From Hericium rajendrae (taxonomy: Eukaryota > Basidiomycota > Agaricomycetes > Russulales > Hericiaceae): a stretch of 64,000 nt of DNA. The notes under the pieces are model-generated. The model had not been told where the DNA came from. It saw nothing but the letters and a program-made list of their open reading frames with translations, and did no database searches. The DNA is taken from NCBI GenBank assembly GCA_033439255.1, contig CM065878.1:4898001-4962000 (forward strand), in the 5' to 3' direction. Position numbers and translations under genes: made by a program. Positions within the stretch are counted from its first letter, which is position 1. Each line of letters begins with the position of its first letter. Positions 11,404 through 22,240 of the stretch are shown one piece after another.

Positions 11404-12090
11404 CTACTCGACGCCGACCTGGGCCGCGCAATATTCGATGAAATCTTTTTCTGTGGGCGCGGCAGCAAGTGGCCATCTCAACATAGCCAGTCTGCCGTGT
11501 GGATCACGCTCTGCTATGCCGCGCAACAGCTTGGATTGTGCAGCGCAGGACGCCCGCACAGTAATCGCCCTTTGACCGCCGTCAATTTCACCCCATACCA
11601 GTGTCACACCGGCGGCCCTTTCCCGCTCGGCGTCTCGGGGCCACGCTTGGGCGTCACGATCGGCGCAAAATGCGACGCGGCACAAATTAGCATGACCTTG
11701 AGACTGAGCATAGAAATGTCGGCGGGATAGACACATTCGAAAAGGTAGACGTACCGATTTATACTCATGTCGGACGACCGTGTTAACAATATGCTTTACT
11801 TCTTCTACCAAAAGAGTCATTACTGCCTTCCGCAAGGCAGCAAAAAACACCGCGGACAAGGTGCACCGGACGTTCAACTGTTTCCCGATGACGACGTCGA
11901 CCTGTCGAAGAGCTAAGCCTGGTACGAAGCGGACGCACAGAACGCTTCCACAGTAGCCATTGCGCCGCAGAAGGGATTCTGCCCAGCCAATGATGAAACC
12001 TGGTGTTCCTTGGGAGCCAATTTGCTTCGAGCGCGCTGGGTGTGATGACCATATCACTGCCCCGGGGTTGGCGGCAGCGGCGTTTTCAAG
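11404..12090 (-). other. Unassigned open stretch on the minus strand
   Basis: A minus-strand frame of over 200 codons begins near 12090 with protein-like text (ENAAAANPGAVIWSS, then 'GTPGFIIGWAESLLRRNGY'). It passes a GTACGT-type donor near 11750 and ends at 11404. It may be one or two exons of a gene or gene remnant. I do not recognise a family, and upstream sequence adds no clear exon. Confidence 0.25.
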
Positions 12091-14990
12091 TACACTTTGA
12101 AAGCCGTTGGCCTGGGGACAGGATGATTACTGACCGAGCTGGAGCAGAAGGGATGCATGAACGTACGTGACTGAATGTTCGAAGCAGCACAGAATCTACA
12201 TATAAACCGATAGACATGCTTCTAACAAGAATAGCGGGAGAAAGTTGATAAAAAAAAATGGATAGATTATGCTTGAGAGTATACGAAGAGGTGTTACTTG
12301 GACGGTGCTTGCTGCAGTGGTTAAGCGAGTCGCCGCGAACAAAGGTACTGGCGCCGGCGTGTGCGTTTGGGATCGTTCTCGGCGTACATAGCCAGCCCAC
12401 ATACTACTGTCGCTCGTTCGCCCCTCCCAACCCTGCCCCTGCTGTCCCCTTCGCACCCTCCAGTGGTACCCTTAGCTGGAGATTTGTCGGACATGTTCGA
12501 AAGCTCAACAACCACCCTTGCACCATGAAAGGTACCAGTTTCTTTACCCCTGCCTCTTCCAGGAGCTGACATGATTGCTCCTACGGTAGGCCACGCATCA
12601 CAGTACGCGACGTCGAAGCTCGCCGGACGTGCGCCAGACGTCTCGAATGTGCGGAAGCTCACGCCGATGGTGTCGACGACAGGCCGAGCTGCTCGCACAA
12701 GACGTCCTGCGAACTCTGCAGCCAAACCTAGAGATCTCCAGGTTCGTCGCCATAAATTGCACCTCAACCACACTTTGGCCTGCGTTTGGGTCAGGAAACG
12801 CGATAATGTTCTATTCTAGCCGTTGTCACGTTATCGGCAACTCCGCGAGCATGTTCAGGGGCTATGTGTACAGCGAGGCGGCGAGCGCAACCGAGCCCAC
12901 GAACCGGGTGAAGGCATAGGTGCGCGGCATTTTCACGGGTACGTTTCCTTCCGCCCTCCCACTGGCACGTGTTGCCACTTGCCTTAGTTAAATTCTCCGC
13001 GCCGATGCCCTCGTTCCTGCCACATGCTCCATCGCTTCCCTGCCGACTACCTCCAGGTCCGACACTTCATGTGCTGCCACTGGGCGCATCGCGCGCGATC
13101 TTGCACGTCCGCACAACAGGACCCACATTCGAAGACAATCCGCAGAAGCGGATGAGGCCGCTGGTGATGTCATCTGGATTGAACGGTGAGTAATTGTCTG
13201 CTTCGCGAACATGAATGGTCCTCACCCGTGTGTCGTTCACGCCGTGCATAGCTTCAACTCCGTCAACCTTCATAACGACGCTCCTGCGCACGTCCCATGT
13301 GTCTACCACGTCTACCACATCCATCCATGCCTCACATGTCGAGAGCTAGCCACACACGTATTACATATTGCGCTTGTCTGCGTCCAAGTGCCTCTGAGAC
13401 CCGTTCGAACCTGCTATTCTACCATGCGATCCCCGCCCGATCTCGTTTCTGCTGTTAAGAGCTCGTTGAGTAAGAGATCCACTAGGAGGTCCACTAGTAG
13501 TCCACTTAGGTGCTCACTCAGTGGGCCACTCGATACATAGTCAACCTTTTGCGAACAGCTTTGTTCTCGTTACATAGACATATCCTTACCCTCAATATGG
13601 CAAAGGGTATGGAAATGATCCAATGGCCGTATATGTAATAGTCACTTAGCCAATCTTTTACAATGAATATGTTACGGACCCATATTCTAGGCTTGTTAAA
13701 GCATAGTCTAGACTTAAACAGCCATTTCAATACCGAAACTTTGATAATGGCTATTGTGAGGTACTATATATGTGCAGGAATATGATACATTTGGCGGGTA
13801 ATCATCGGTTGAGTATCTCCATGCCGATCTCACACTTTTATAGCTGTTGGCTTAGTCTCAATATGGACGTGAATATGTTATTGCGGCCGAGGCTCCGACA
13901 TAGGGACGCGATTGCAACGCATTTGTAATGAATATGTAATCTTCACATATGGCCCGTTGTCTGCCGTGTATGTCTATTCCGCGGCGCGTATACCGGGCGC
14001 TGGGGGCGACCCCGGAGATCTGTCGGTAACAAGGCTCAAAAAGTGGAATGAACCTCTGGGGGGCTTGTCGGGGGTCCTTTTGCGCCTCACTGAGAACTCT
14101 GCTTTTGTTCCGACCATCGGACAGCCTGATCGTCATCAGACCGTCGTGTATTTGGCCCCTCCCTCAGTTTCACCCCCGCTTAAAGCGACTGTCCCTCGGA
14201 TTGGGTGGGATGTCAGCGCGTCAGCAACGGTGGTGGATTCATGAGCGCCACTGGTATGTTTCTGCTTTATCGGCGTCTACACGCGCGCTGGTTTCATGTC
14301 CTGCATTCTTCATCTCGTGAAGTCTCCGGAACCTTTGTGTTACGTATACTGTCACTTCGAGGTCGTCCCAGAGGATGCACGATCTGGACTGTTTTCCATG
14401 ATCTTCCTTTGATCACAGGCATGTTTCATGGCTCATCATGCATCATGATCCAGAGTTCGCTGATTTATACAATTGGACGCTACTTTTCTACGGACGTTTG
14501 CAACGCGTTTGAAATGACCTCGCGAACATGACATCTAGATGCAAGCTTGAGGCCAGAAGAGACATCCCATGCAGACAGGAACAGAAAAACTGGTATGCGC
14601 AAATGCATGAAGGAAGCCCCACAACAGCTCCACTCCCATCACTTAATTTCCCCTAAACCGCCCGATATTTCCAGGGCGGCGCGCTCTCGCCGCGGCGAGT
14701 CTTCACCTGAAGACTCCTCACGTCGAAACAAGGATTGTGTGAGCGTTCTTCAGCTCTGCATACGCTATAGGTCCGCGTTTATGCTTGTGTGTCATTGGCA
14801 GATGGCTGCCCGACAGCGTCTAACCACAGTCTATCCCCATGCGCCATCAATCTGCGTGATGTTTTGCAGTCGTCCATTTCCAGTTGCAGCCCCGGACGTA
14901 ATGCCTGGAGCGCTGTCCAGCCAGTGCCCGACCTTCTCCGACCTGACGCTAGCTTGGAGCGCCTCTGAAACGGCGGCCTAACGCCTTTTT
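12091..14990. other. Intergenic, no gene assigned
   Basis: Near 12750 a frame reads 'FVAINCTSTTLWPAFGSGNA', then 'MFRGYVYSEAASATEPTNR'. This looks like an old coding fragment but is interrupted and unidentified. The part at 13540-13950 is AT-rich with recurring TATGTAATA-like words. Nothing else is supported. Confidence 0.3.
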
Positions 14991-15003
14991 GGCATCAGCG
15001 CCA

Positions 15004-15011
15004 TATATAAG
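15004..15011 (+). promoter_or_regulatory. TATA box of the GMC gene
   Basis: TATATAAG lies 75 bp upstream of the start codon at 15079, in the usual place for a highly expressed fungal gene. Confidence 0.65.
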
Positions 15012-15078
15012 GGCGCCCTGACCCTGCCGCTTCCCTGCATTCCCCCCTCGGTGCCTCACGCACCCGTTCACGATCCCC

Positions 15079-17187
15079 ATGCGCACCTCTGCTCTGTTCC
15101 TCCCGTCCCTCCTCGCGCTCGCGGCCGCCACATCGCTGCACAAGCGCGCGCATGGCGTGACGTCGGACCCGTCCGGCGCTGCGGACCAGACGTTCGACTA
15201 CATCGTCGTCGGCGCGGGGCTGACGGGCACGACGGTTGCGGCGCGCCTTGCCGAGAACTCTTCGATGAGCATCCTGCTCCTCGAGGCGGGCGGGGACGAC
15301 CGCGGCGACGCGCGCGTGTATGATGTGTACCAGTACTCCGTGGCGTTCGGAACGGAACTCGACTGGGCGTGGTCGACGGAGTCCGGGAGGACGATTCATG
15401 GGTGCGTGGACATGCGTCGGGTCGGGTCGGGATGTACTGCTAATGGTGTTGTAGGGGAAAGACGCTCGGCGGGAGCTCATCAATCAATGGTGCGCACTGG
15501 ACGCGGGGCATGGCCGCTCAGTATGACGCGTGGTCCACTCTTTTGGAGAGCAACGAAACCGAGATTGGCTGGAACTGGGACAGCTTGTTCAGTTACATGA
15601 AGAAGGCCCGTATTTCATCTCCGCGAGGGCGTGTGGGCGTGCTGACCTTGTGAAATATGACAGGCCGAGACTTTCTCAGCTCCGAACGACGGACAGCGCG
15701 CGAAGGGCGCGAACAGCAACGGCTCATACCACGGATCGAGCGGCCCCGTGCAGGTCACCTTCCCTGATGCAATGTATGGTGGACCGGAACAGCCCGATTT
15801 CGTGTCCACCATCACGAACCTGACGGGCATCAAGCACTTGCCAGACGTCAATGGAGGAGACTCGAACTGCGTCTCGTACACGCCTCTTGTGCGTCCAATC
15901 AACGTTGTCTATTTCACCACGCATTCATGACTGTGTCGTATCAGTCCATAAACTGGCACGCGGATGACCACCGCTCCTCTTCCGTCGAGGCCTACCTCAC
16001 GCCCGTCGAAAACCGGCGCATGGGCTGGCTTACGCTCACGAACCACCAAGCAACGCAGATCCTCTTCGCCAACGGCACCACCGCGCCTCACACCGCGCAA
16101 GGCGTGCAGTTCCGCAACAGCAGCGGCGGGACGACCTACACCGCGTACGCGCGGCGCGAGGTCATCCTCGCGGCGGGCGCGATCAACACGCCCGCGCTGC
16201 TGCAGCTCTCCGGCATCGGCGACGCGGCGCACCTCGGTGCGCTCGGCATCAGCGCGCTCGTCGACCTCAAGACTGTCGGGCGCAACCTGCAGGAGCAGAC
16301 GGCGAACGCGCTCGGCGCGCATGGGAACGGGTTCGATCACGGCGGGAATGGGCCGTCGGACTGCATTGCGTATCCGAACCTGCAGCAGGTGTTCGGGGAC
16401 GAGGCGGACGCGGTCGCAAGGAATATCAGTGAGCAGCTGGGTGCGTGGGCGAAGGACCAGGCACCGTCGGCGTTGTCTGCGGATGCGCTGGAGCAAATAT
16501 ACCAGGTGCAGGCAGGGTTGATCGTCAACGGCAGCGGTGCGTTGTGTTCGCGCTCCATGAGGGTGTCTTTGACGAAGTAACATGTAGCACCGATCCTTGA
16601 GCTCTTCTACGACACTGGATACCCCGAGTAGGTGTCTTCCTGGACTGGAACGCCTACCAGCACTGACCGCCTCTTCTAGCGACCTCGGCATCGACATGTG
16701 GCAGCTGCTGCCCTTCAGCCGCGGCAACGTCTCCATCACCTCCACGGACCCATTCACCAAGCCCGCAGTCAACGTGAACTACTTCAGCGTCCCCTGGGAT
16801 CTCTCCGTGCAGATTGCCGGTGCGCGCCTCTCACGGCGCATCCTCAGCAGCCCGCCCACTTCCTCTCTCTCTACCGGCGAGACATACCCCGGGTACGACG
16901 TCGTCCCGAACGACGCTAACGGTGGCTCCGACGCAGACTGGGCGAAGTGGATCACCGCGCCCGCGCCGAACGGCTTCTCCGCGGTCTCGCACCCAATCGG
17001 CACGGCCGCGATGATGCGGCGCGAGCTTGGCGGCGTGGTCGACGGGAACCTGCGGGTGTACGACACGGCGAACGTGCGTGTCGTCGACGCGAGCGTGCTG
17101 CCGATGCAGGTGAGTGCGCACCTGCAGAGCACGCTGTACGGCGTCGCGGAGAAGGCCGCGGACATCATCAAGACTGCGCAGAACTAG
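15079..17187 (+). CDS. Secreted GMC oxidoreductase (AA3, glucose oxidase/dehydrogenase-like)
   Basis: Six exons join cleanly: 15079-15401, 15455-15605, 15664-15888, 15945-16536, 16588-16627, 16680-17187, giving 612 aa. A signal peptide covers about residues 1-19. The FAD-binding motif GAGLTG is at residues 45-50, followed by LLEAGG. '[19 protein letters not shown]' is the GMC signature 1 region, and '[15 protein letters not shown]' is signature 2. The paired active-site histidines are H548 (SHPIGTAAM) and H591 (QVSAHLQS). Their spacing of 43 equals that in Aspergillus glucose oxidase. The enzyme should oxidise a sugar or alcohol using FAD, outside the cell. Whether oxygen or a quinone is the acceptor cannot be read from sequence. 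The second intron starts with GC, not GT. Alternative: an aryl-alcohol oxidase-like AA3_2 member. Confidence 0.88.
15606..15663 (+). other. GC-AG intron of the GMC gene
   Basis: The reading frame and the family alignment (FSYMKK then AETFSAPND) force this 58-nt intron, which begins GCCCGT and ends ACAG. A GT donor in the right phase is absent nearby. Confidence 0.6.
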
Positions 17188-17547
17188 TGTGCGATTGCGT
17201 GCTTGCCGAGACGCGCCCGATAACGGACGTTCTTGGACTCGTTTCAGATATCGACTTTGCTTGGTTTACAGGACACTGATTTTTGCGGCACCACCGCCCT
17301 CGCTCCACGCACTCCACCATGGATTCGTTCCAGAGCGCCTGCTTTCTTTACTTCGTGCGCGCAACGGACTCTAGCTTATACCCTCGAACAGTTGACACAA
17401 AACATGGGCTTACAATACCATATTATCCACCCGACCCATCGATGTGCCGTACATACCCCGCTGCCAAGCGCTAACCTCTAACGGACAGGTCCTACAGATC
17501 TCGCGCTCAAACCGTTATGTCATCTGGACTCTGCGGTGCGTACCCTG
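17188..17547. other. 3' flank of the GMC gene
   Basis: No gene is seen. The segment presumably holds the terminator of the GMC transcript, but no clear signal was recognised. Confidence 0.3.
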
Positions 17548-17797
17548 TCTGCACGCTCCCCGTACCCCGCGCAACAATTTTCGTGCAGGGCTGATCCAAC
17601 AGCGTTACACCTTTTTCCTGTCCAACAGATAAAGCGCACTCGTCGGGGATAGATTGTGCAGATATCGCCCCGTCTGCACGCTCTCCGCACCCCGCGCAAC
17701 AATTTTCGTGCATGGCTGAATTTCCGGCGCTAGGCTTTTTTCTTGTCAAGCAGATAAACGTGCGCGCTCGTCGGGGACAGAATGTGCAGATCGCGCA
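17548..17797. repeat. Two-copy tandem repeat, 125-bp period
   Basis: Copies start at 17548 and 17673 (TCTGCACGCTC...). They share the words CGCGCAACAATTTTCGTGCA and CTCGTCGGGGA and are diverged in between. Confidence 0.6.
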
Positions 17798-18883
17798 GCC
17801 ATCGTTCTGCAGCGCATTCGTATCTCGTCTCCCCGTGCATCCCCGCACCCCAGTGCATTTTTCGCGCGACCTAGACCTCCGACATAGCAGACCAAACCGA
17901 CTTGCGTGGCGCGCACGCTCGAACGGGACGGGACGCCGGCCGGGCGCAGCAGCACCTGGCGCCCGCACCCCTAACCTCGGTCCATTTTCCACTCCCCACA
18001 GTCCGCTACTAGCACCGAGTCGACCCAGCGCGCGGACTGAATGGCAGGTCCATTTTCGTCCACGGTCTCCGCGAGTTGCATTGACTGGATGCCTGGATGT
18101 CGAGACGTGTGCTATATTTGCACCGCGGCCAGCAATCTCCACGATCTGCTCTGCCGATGCATCTCGCGCGCCTCCCTGCGCACACTGCCGTCCCTCCACG
18201 CGTGCTGCCGTCTGCCCCCCGCACAACAGTACAGTACGAGCAACGCGCGCAGAGCAGCTATCACAGACGCTCGCGCAGAGCGAGCGCGTCCAGAGCCTCG
18301 CGTTTGGAAATGGCGCGCCCGCGTCGCGCTGCTCCTAGCGCACCTGGCGACGCGGGCCCGGCCCCCTTTCCTTCTCCACTTCGGCCGCCAACCCCGCGCC
18401 GGATCGCGGGCGCAGTGCACGGGTATTGCTGAGTATTCAAAACTATTTATCGCCCGCGCACGCCGCCATTCAGTCGATCTCGATCCACCGCTGCTGCAGT
18501 CAATGTCATCGCAGGCGCGCATCGGCACGTGATTTGGCGCGTTGATCGTGCCCAGACGCAGAAGCGCGCTGCGATTGGGCGACGGGGGGCCGGGGGGAGT
18601 ATTCTTGGGTGCGTGGGGACCCATGGGACCACACAAAGGTTTGATCGGGGTGCGGATGGGACACGGGACGTGCAGTGCTGGAGGCAGAAACCCGCAGGAA
18701 TGGCAGACATTTATGATTGTTACTATCTGTCGTCGGGTTCGACGTTCGAGCCCTTCGTGGCGCCGCTGAAACGTGCATGGGTCCTTGTTGATGCATGGTT
18801 TGGCTGGGCAAGCGAGAGATAAGCGGTCGTACAGCGCGGAGATAATGCGGCGCTTGGCCCGGCTGTTTGAGAGGATGGGCCTG

Positions 18884-18956
18884 CCTGCGATCGGTACGCC
18901 GAGCTCCGACGCGCGACGGAGGAACATCCGGGGTGCTGCAGCGTGCTCCACGAGCC
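18884..18956. repeat. Direct repeat, copy 1
   Basis: About 73 bp from CCTGCGATCGGT to CTCCACGAGC. It closely matches 19039-19110. Confidence 0.6.
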
Positions 18957-19038
18957 CGCTCGGGAGGGTAAGCCAGGCGCACGGCTGAGGGTGATGTATT
19001 GTTTGGCCCGGAGGCACAATGGTGTTTGGGCAGGTGGG

Positions 19039-19110
19039 CCTGCGATCGGTCGACCCGAGCTCCGACGTGCGACGGAGGAACATTCGGGGTGCTGCAGCCG
19101 CTCCACGAGC
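19039..19110. repeat. Direct repeat, copy 2
   Basis: Partner of 18884-18956, 155 bp downstream and separated by unrelated sequence. Confidence 0.6.
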
Positions 19111-19833
19111 TCGTCGCGCACCGCGCGATGGGGGTCCGAGCGCTGGGCATCGCATCGCATGGCGTGATCGCAAACGTGTGCTGTAGACAATCGAGATCCG
19201 GTGCGATGGGGAGCATATTCTAGGGTGGTGCGCTGCTCTGGTCGACGAGCGAGCGATTAGGGAGGACGAGCCGCCGAGGGGATTGGCACGGAGACGGGCA
19301 AGAGAGGAAGATTCTTGAGGTATGGTCGCATGGTGCAATGATGCGATGATGCGATGCGCGTGGACCGTCGACAGGAAGTGACGGCAACGGCGCGTGCTAG
19401 GACGTTCTCGACGTGCGCTTGATGATAGATATCGTCGCTGTCCGCGGACACAGCGCTCGCCTAGCCTCCTTCCATTCGCATACCGCAGAAGACCCAGAAC
19501 CCACCGATCCTGAATTCCGCTTCCATTCCATCAAGGAGCCACAAATTTGCGATAGCAAAATCATACAGCGTGTTTGAGGGGAGGAAATCTAAACGATAGT
19601 ATACACGACATGTACCATACACGACCACCGAAACCACGAGAGAGAGGGAATGATACAAATCACATATACCGTATACACGGGGCGGGTAAAAACACAACAC
19701 GGGCGATATCATACATACATCCAGATTACTGTATACCGAGCCACGAAAGAAGACAGAGGGAGACGAGAGACGAAACCGATAGACACACGGGATCTGATAT
19801 CGATGTCCCCTTTTCCGAGCGCGTAGCTGCACG

Positions 19834-19868
19834 AACGACGAGAGGAGACGAGAGGGGAGACGAGAGAA
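19834..19868. repeat. Purine-rich microsatellite
   Basis: GACGAGAGG-type units are repeated three times, in the likely 3' untranslated region of the Zn2Cys6 gene. Confidence 0.5.
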
Positions 19869-19970
19869 AACCGTCAAAACATTATGTAAAGCAGGAAACC
19901 CGACAACACGACAAGCGGACACACCGAGCCCGCTAAGCGGCTAGCAATCCCCGCGCGAAGCGCTTAGCGT

Positions 19971-21312
19971 CTACTGCGCGCCATGGCCGTCGAGCTGCAA
20001 CTCGTCCGGCTCAGGATACACCAGCTCGCGCGCACGCAGTGCGGGCTTCGTGCCATCGCCGTGGGCATACAGCTCGTGCGCGGCCGCATCCAGCAAGGAA
20101 CGCGGCGTCACGGGCGCGGTGCCCGTGCCCGAGTCGCTCGTCCCGCTCGAGTGCGGCGGCGATCTGTGCGCACAACCGTGTCAGCACACACAGAGAACGG
20201 TAACGGAAGAAAGGTAGGCTCACGAGTTGGCGAGCTCAGGCTGCGGCGGCGCGTACGGCGCAAGCACGAACATCGGGAGGTCGATGTGCCCCGGCGGCGC
20301 CGCGCGCCCGCCCCGCTGCGCGAGCCCCGCGCTCATGCCCGTGCTCAGAGGAGGCACGGGCACGCCGAGCCCCGCGGCGTCCTGCCCGTCGAGGCGCGCG
20401 CTGCTCGTGCCGAACACGCCCGCGACGGTGTTGGCGCGCTCGCGGGTATACGTGCGCTCGCGGGCGGGCGACTGCGAGGACGCGGTCGAGGGGCGGTGCG
20501 GCGAGGAGGAGTGCGGCTTGGGGCGGTTCGGGCCGCGCATTTTGCGCTCGGGGGCGTATTCGCAGAGCAGGCCGCGCGAGAGGCAGCGCTGGCAGGTGGG
20601 GTGGTCGCCGGAGCACTGAGGGCGGCGGGATGATAAGGAAAAGGGGAGGTAAGTGGTTCGCAACAGTAATGAGACGAGGCGAGGTAAATGGCAGTAACGG
20701 GGGCAGCGGGGCGGGAGGGAGAGGGGATGCGAGATCGGCGTGGAAGTAGCGGGCATGGAGGCGTGGACAGGTATGTGATCGATAACGATGATGAAGTTGG
20801 GAGGCGAGTAAGGTAGGTGGTCAACACGGGGCGGAATGAAAAGGAGTGCAGAGACAGACCTTGGCCTTGCGCACGCGGCACTTCTCGCAGGCCTGGGCGG
20901 TGCGCATGCGCGGGTGCTCTACAGTAGTGCGGGAGAACACGCCCGTCGCGGGGTCGAGTGCGCCCGCGACGGCGTTGTCCGCGCTCGCATGCCCGCGAGC
21001 GGCGCCATTCCCGCTCCCGATTCCGCTAGAGCCTGCGGTGCCGCTGGCGTTATCGTGCACGCTGGGGTCCTGCTGCCACTGCGGCGGGAAGGGCGTGCCC
21101 TGGGGACCACCGTTGTGCAGCTGATCGGGGGGCGCCGCGGGGGGCGCGTAGAACTGCAGGTTTTGCGCGGAGAGGTAGGGGTCGGGAAACGCGGGCGCGG
21201 GGGCATCAAGCCAGCCGTCGTAGGCCTGCGGGGCGAGGGTGGGGTCGAGGGCGCCGAGGGGGACGCCGTATGAAAGGGAGGAGAAACCGTGCGGTGGGTA
21301 CGACTGTGCCAT
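19971..21312 (-). CDS. Zn(II)2Cys6 transcription factor
   Basis: Three exons: 21312-20860, 20615-20224, 20163-19971, giving 345 aa. The binuclear zinc cluster is complete: C142, C145, C152, C159, C162, C169 in the pattern CX2CX6CX6CX2CX6C, with the basic loop RVRKAK. It is followed by 'LCEYAPERKMRGPNRPK', a typical basic linker. The first 135 residues are Pro/Gln/Gly/Ser-rich, like an activation region. The zinc cluster is in the middle, not at the N-terminus, and no fungal-specific regulatory domain follows, so the protein is short for the class. The first intron splits the cluster exactly before its third cysteine and is 244 nt, about four times the local norm. The protein should bind CGG-type DNA elements in the nucleus. 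Target genes are unknown. Confidence 0.82.
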
Positions 21313-22240
21313 CGCGGGGGTGTGTGTATGAGAAAATGTGGCACGGCGTGCGGGGGCGTGATGGGGCGATGGGTGCGTGCGCTGCGATGCGGCGAAAAAA
21401 AGCAGCGCAGAGTTGTGTGTAGAAGGGAGATGGGAGGGAGGGTAGGCGGTGTGCATGGCTGGGTTAAGAGGACGGGGGCTGAATTGGAGGCTAAGACTGG
21501 TCTGGGACCAGATAGAGTTCGTATTCAGTTATTAGCAATTATCACAATCCCATTATTCATGCCCACCCTCCGTCCCCTTCCGGTAACGGTCTCAGATCTC
21601 CCTCGTCCGATCGTCCACCGCTCTCTCTACGCTTTTCTATCGTACCCTACCAGCACCAGCCGCGTAAAGAGCAGCAAAGCAAGCCTCGTGCCTGGCGAAC
21701 CGCTCGCGCACGGCCGTCAGTCTCCTTCAGCCAGCAATTTCGGCGTCCCCGCGCCTTCCCATTTTTAGGCCCGTCGATACCAGCCCGCCCGGCCACAAAG
21801 TGCATTCCTTGCCCACGCAACCACCGCTGAGCTGCCCGTACCTCGGGGGCAGTACGCTAAGCGAGCGTACTTGCTCAGATTATCATTCAGATTCGGAGCC
21901 CGAGTTCCGCGAGCCCGCGCGGCCGGCCGCTCGGCGCTGAGACCTGCGAAAGACGCGCACGCCCCCGGCGCGCCCGGCGCTTGTACCGCCGGTTCGAACT
22001 GGTCCGCGCGGAGCTCGAATGAAGGGCTTTGTGGCACAGGTCATGCTGCAGCGCATCGTATACAGTTCCTATCGTCGCGGGCTTGCATATCGGGCGCATC
22101 ATCGGGGCCAATTGTCCGTACGATTGGTTCGCGGCCTGGCCAGCAAATCGCACGCACGTCCTCGTCATCGTGGATATCATATGCAACGTTCGCGTCTTAG
22201 ACATCTGGGCATTTTTCTTGGGCGCGACCCGTTGCTCCAA
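21313..22240. other. 5' flank of the Zn2Cys6 gene, no other gene
   Basis: Presumed promoter region of the minus-strand regulator. Nothing else was recognised before the satellite-like array begins. Confidence 0.35.

Larger units (their letters stand above)
17798..19833. other. GC-rich intergenic region, no gene assigned
   Basis: Long open frames exist on both strands, including 408 codons on the minus strand at 18112-19338. Their products are Arg/Ser/Pro-rich, without domains, and follow base composition. A TATTTATC box near 18443 could belong to an unseen transcript. Confidence 0.35.

Noticed and set aside
18112-19338. 408-codon open frame on the minus strand
   Set aside because: Composition-driven Arg/Pro/Ser-rich text with no domain, several overlapping long frames on both strands, and two internal DNA direct repeats that explain the repeated peptide.
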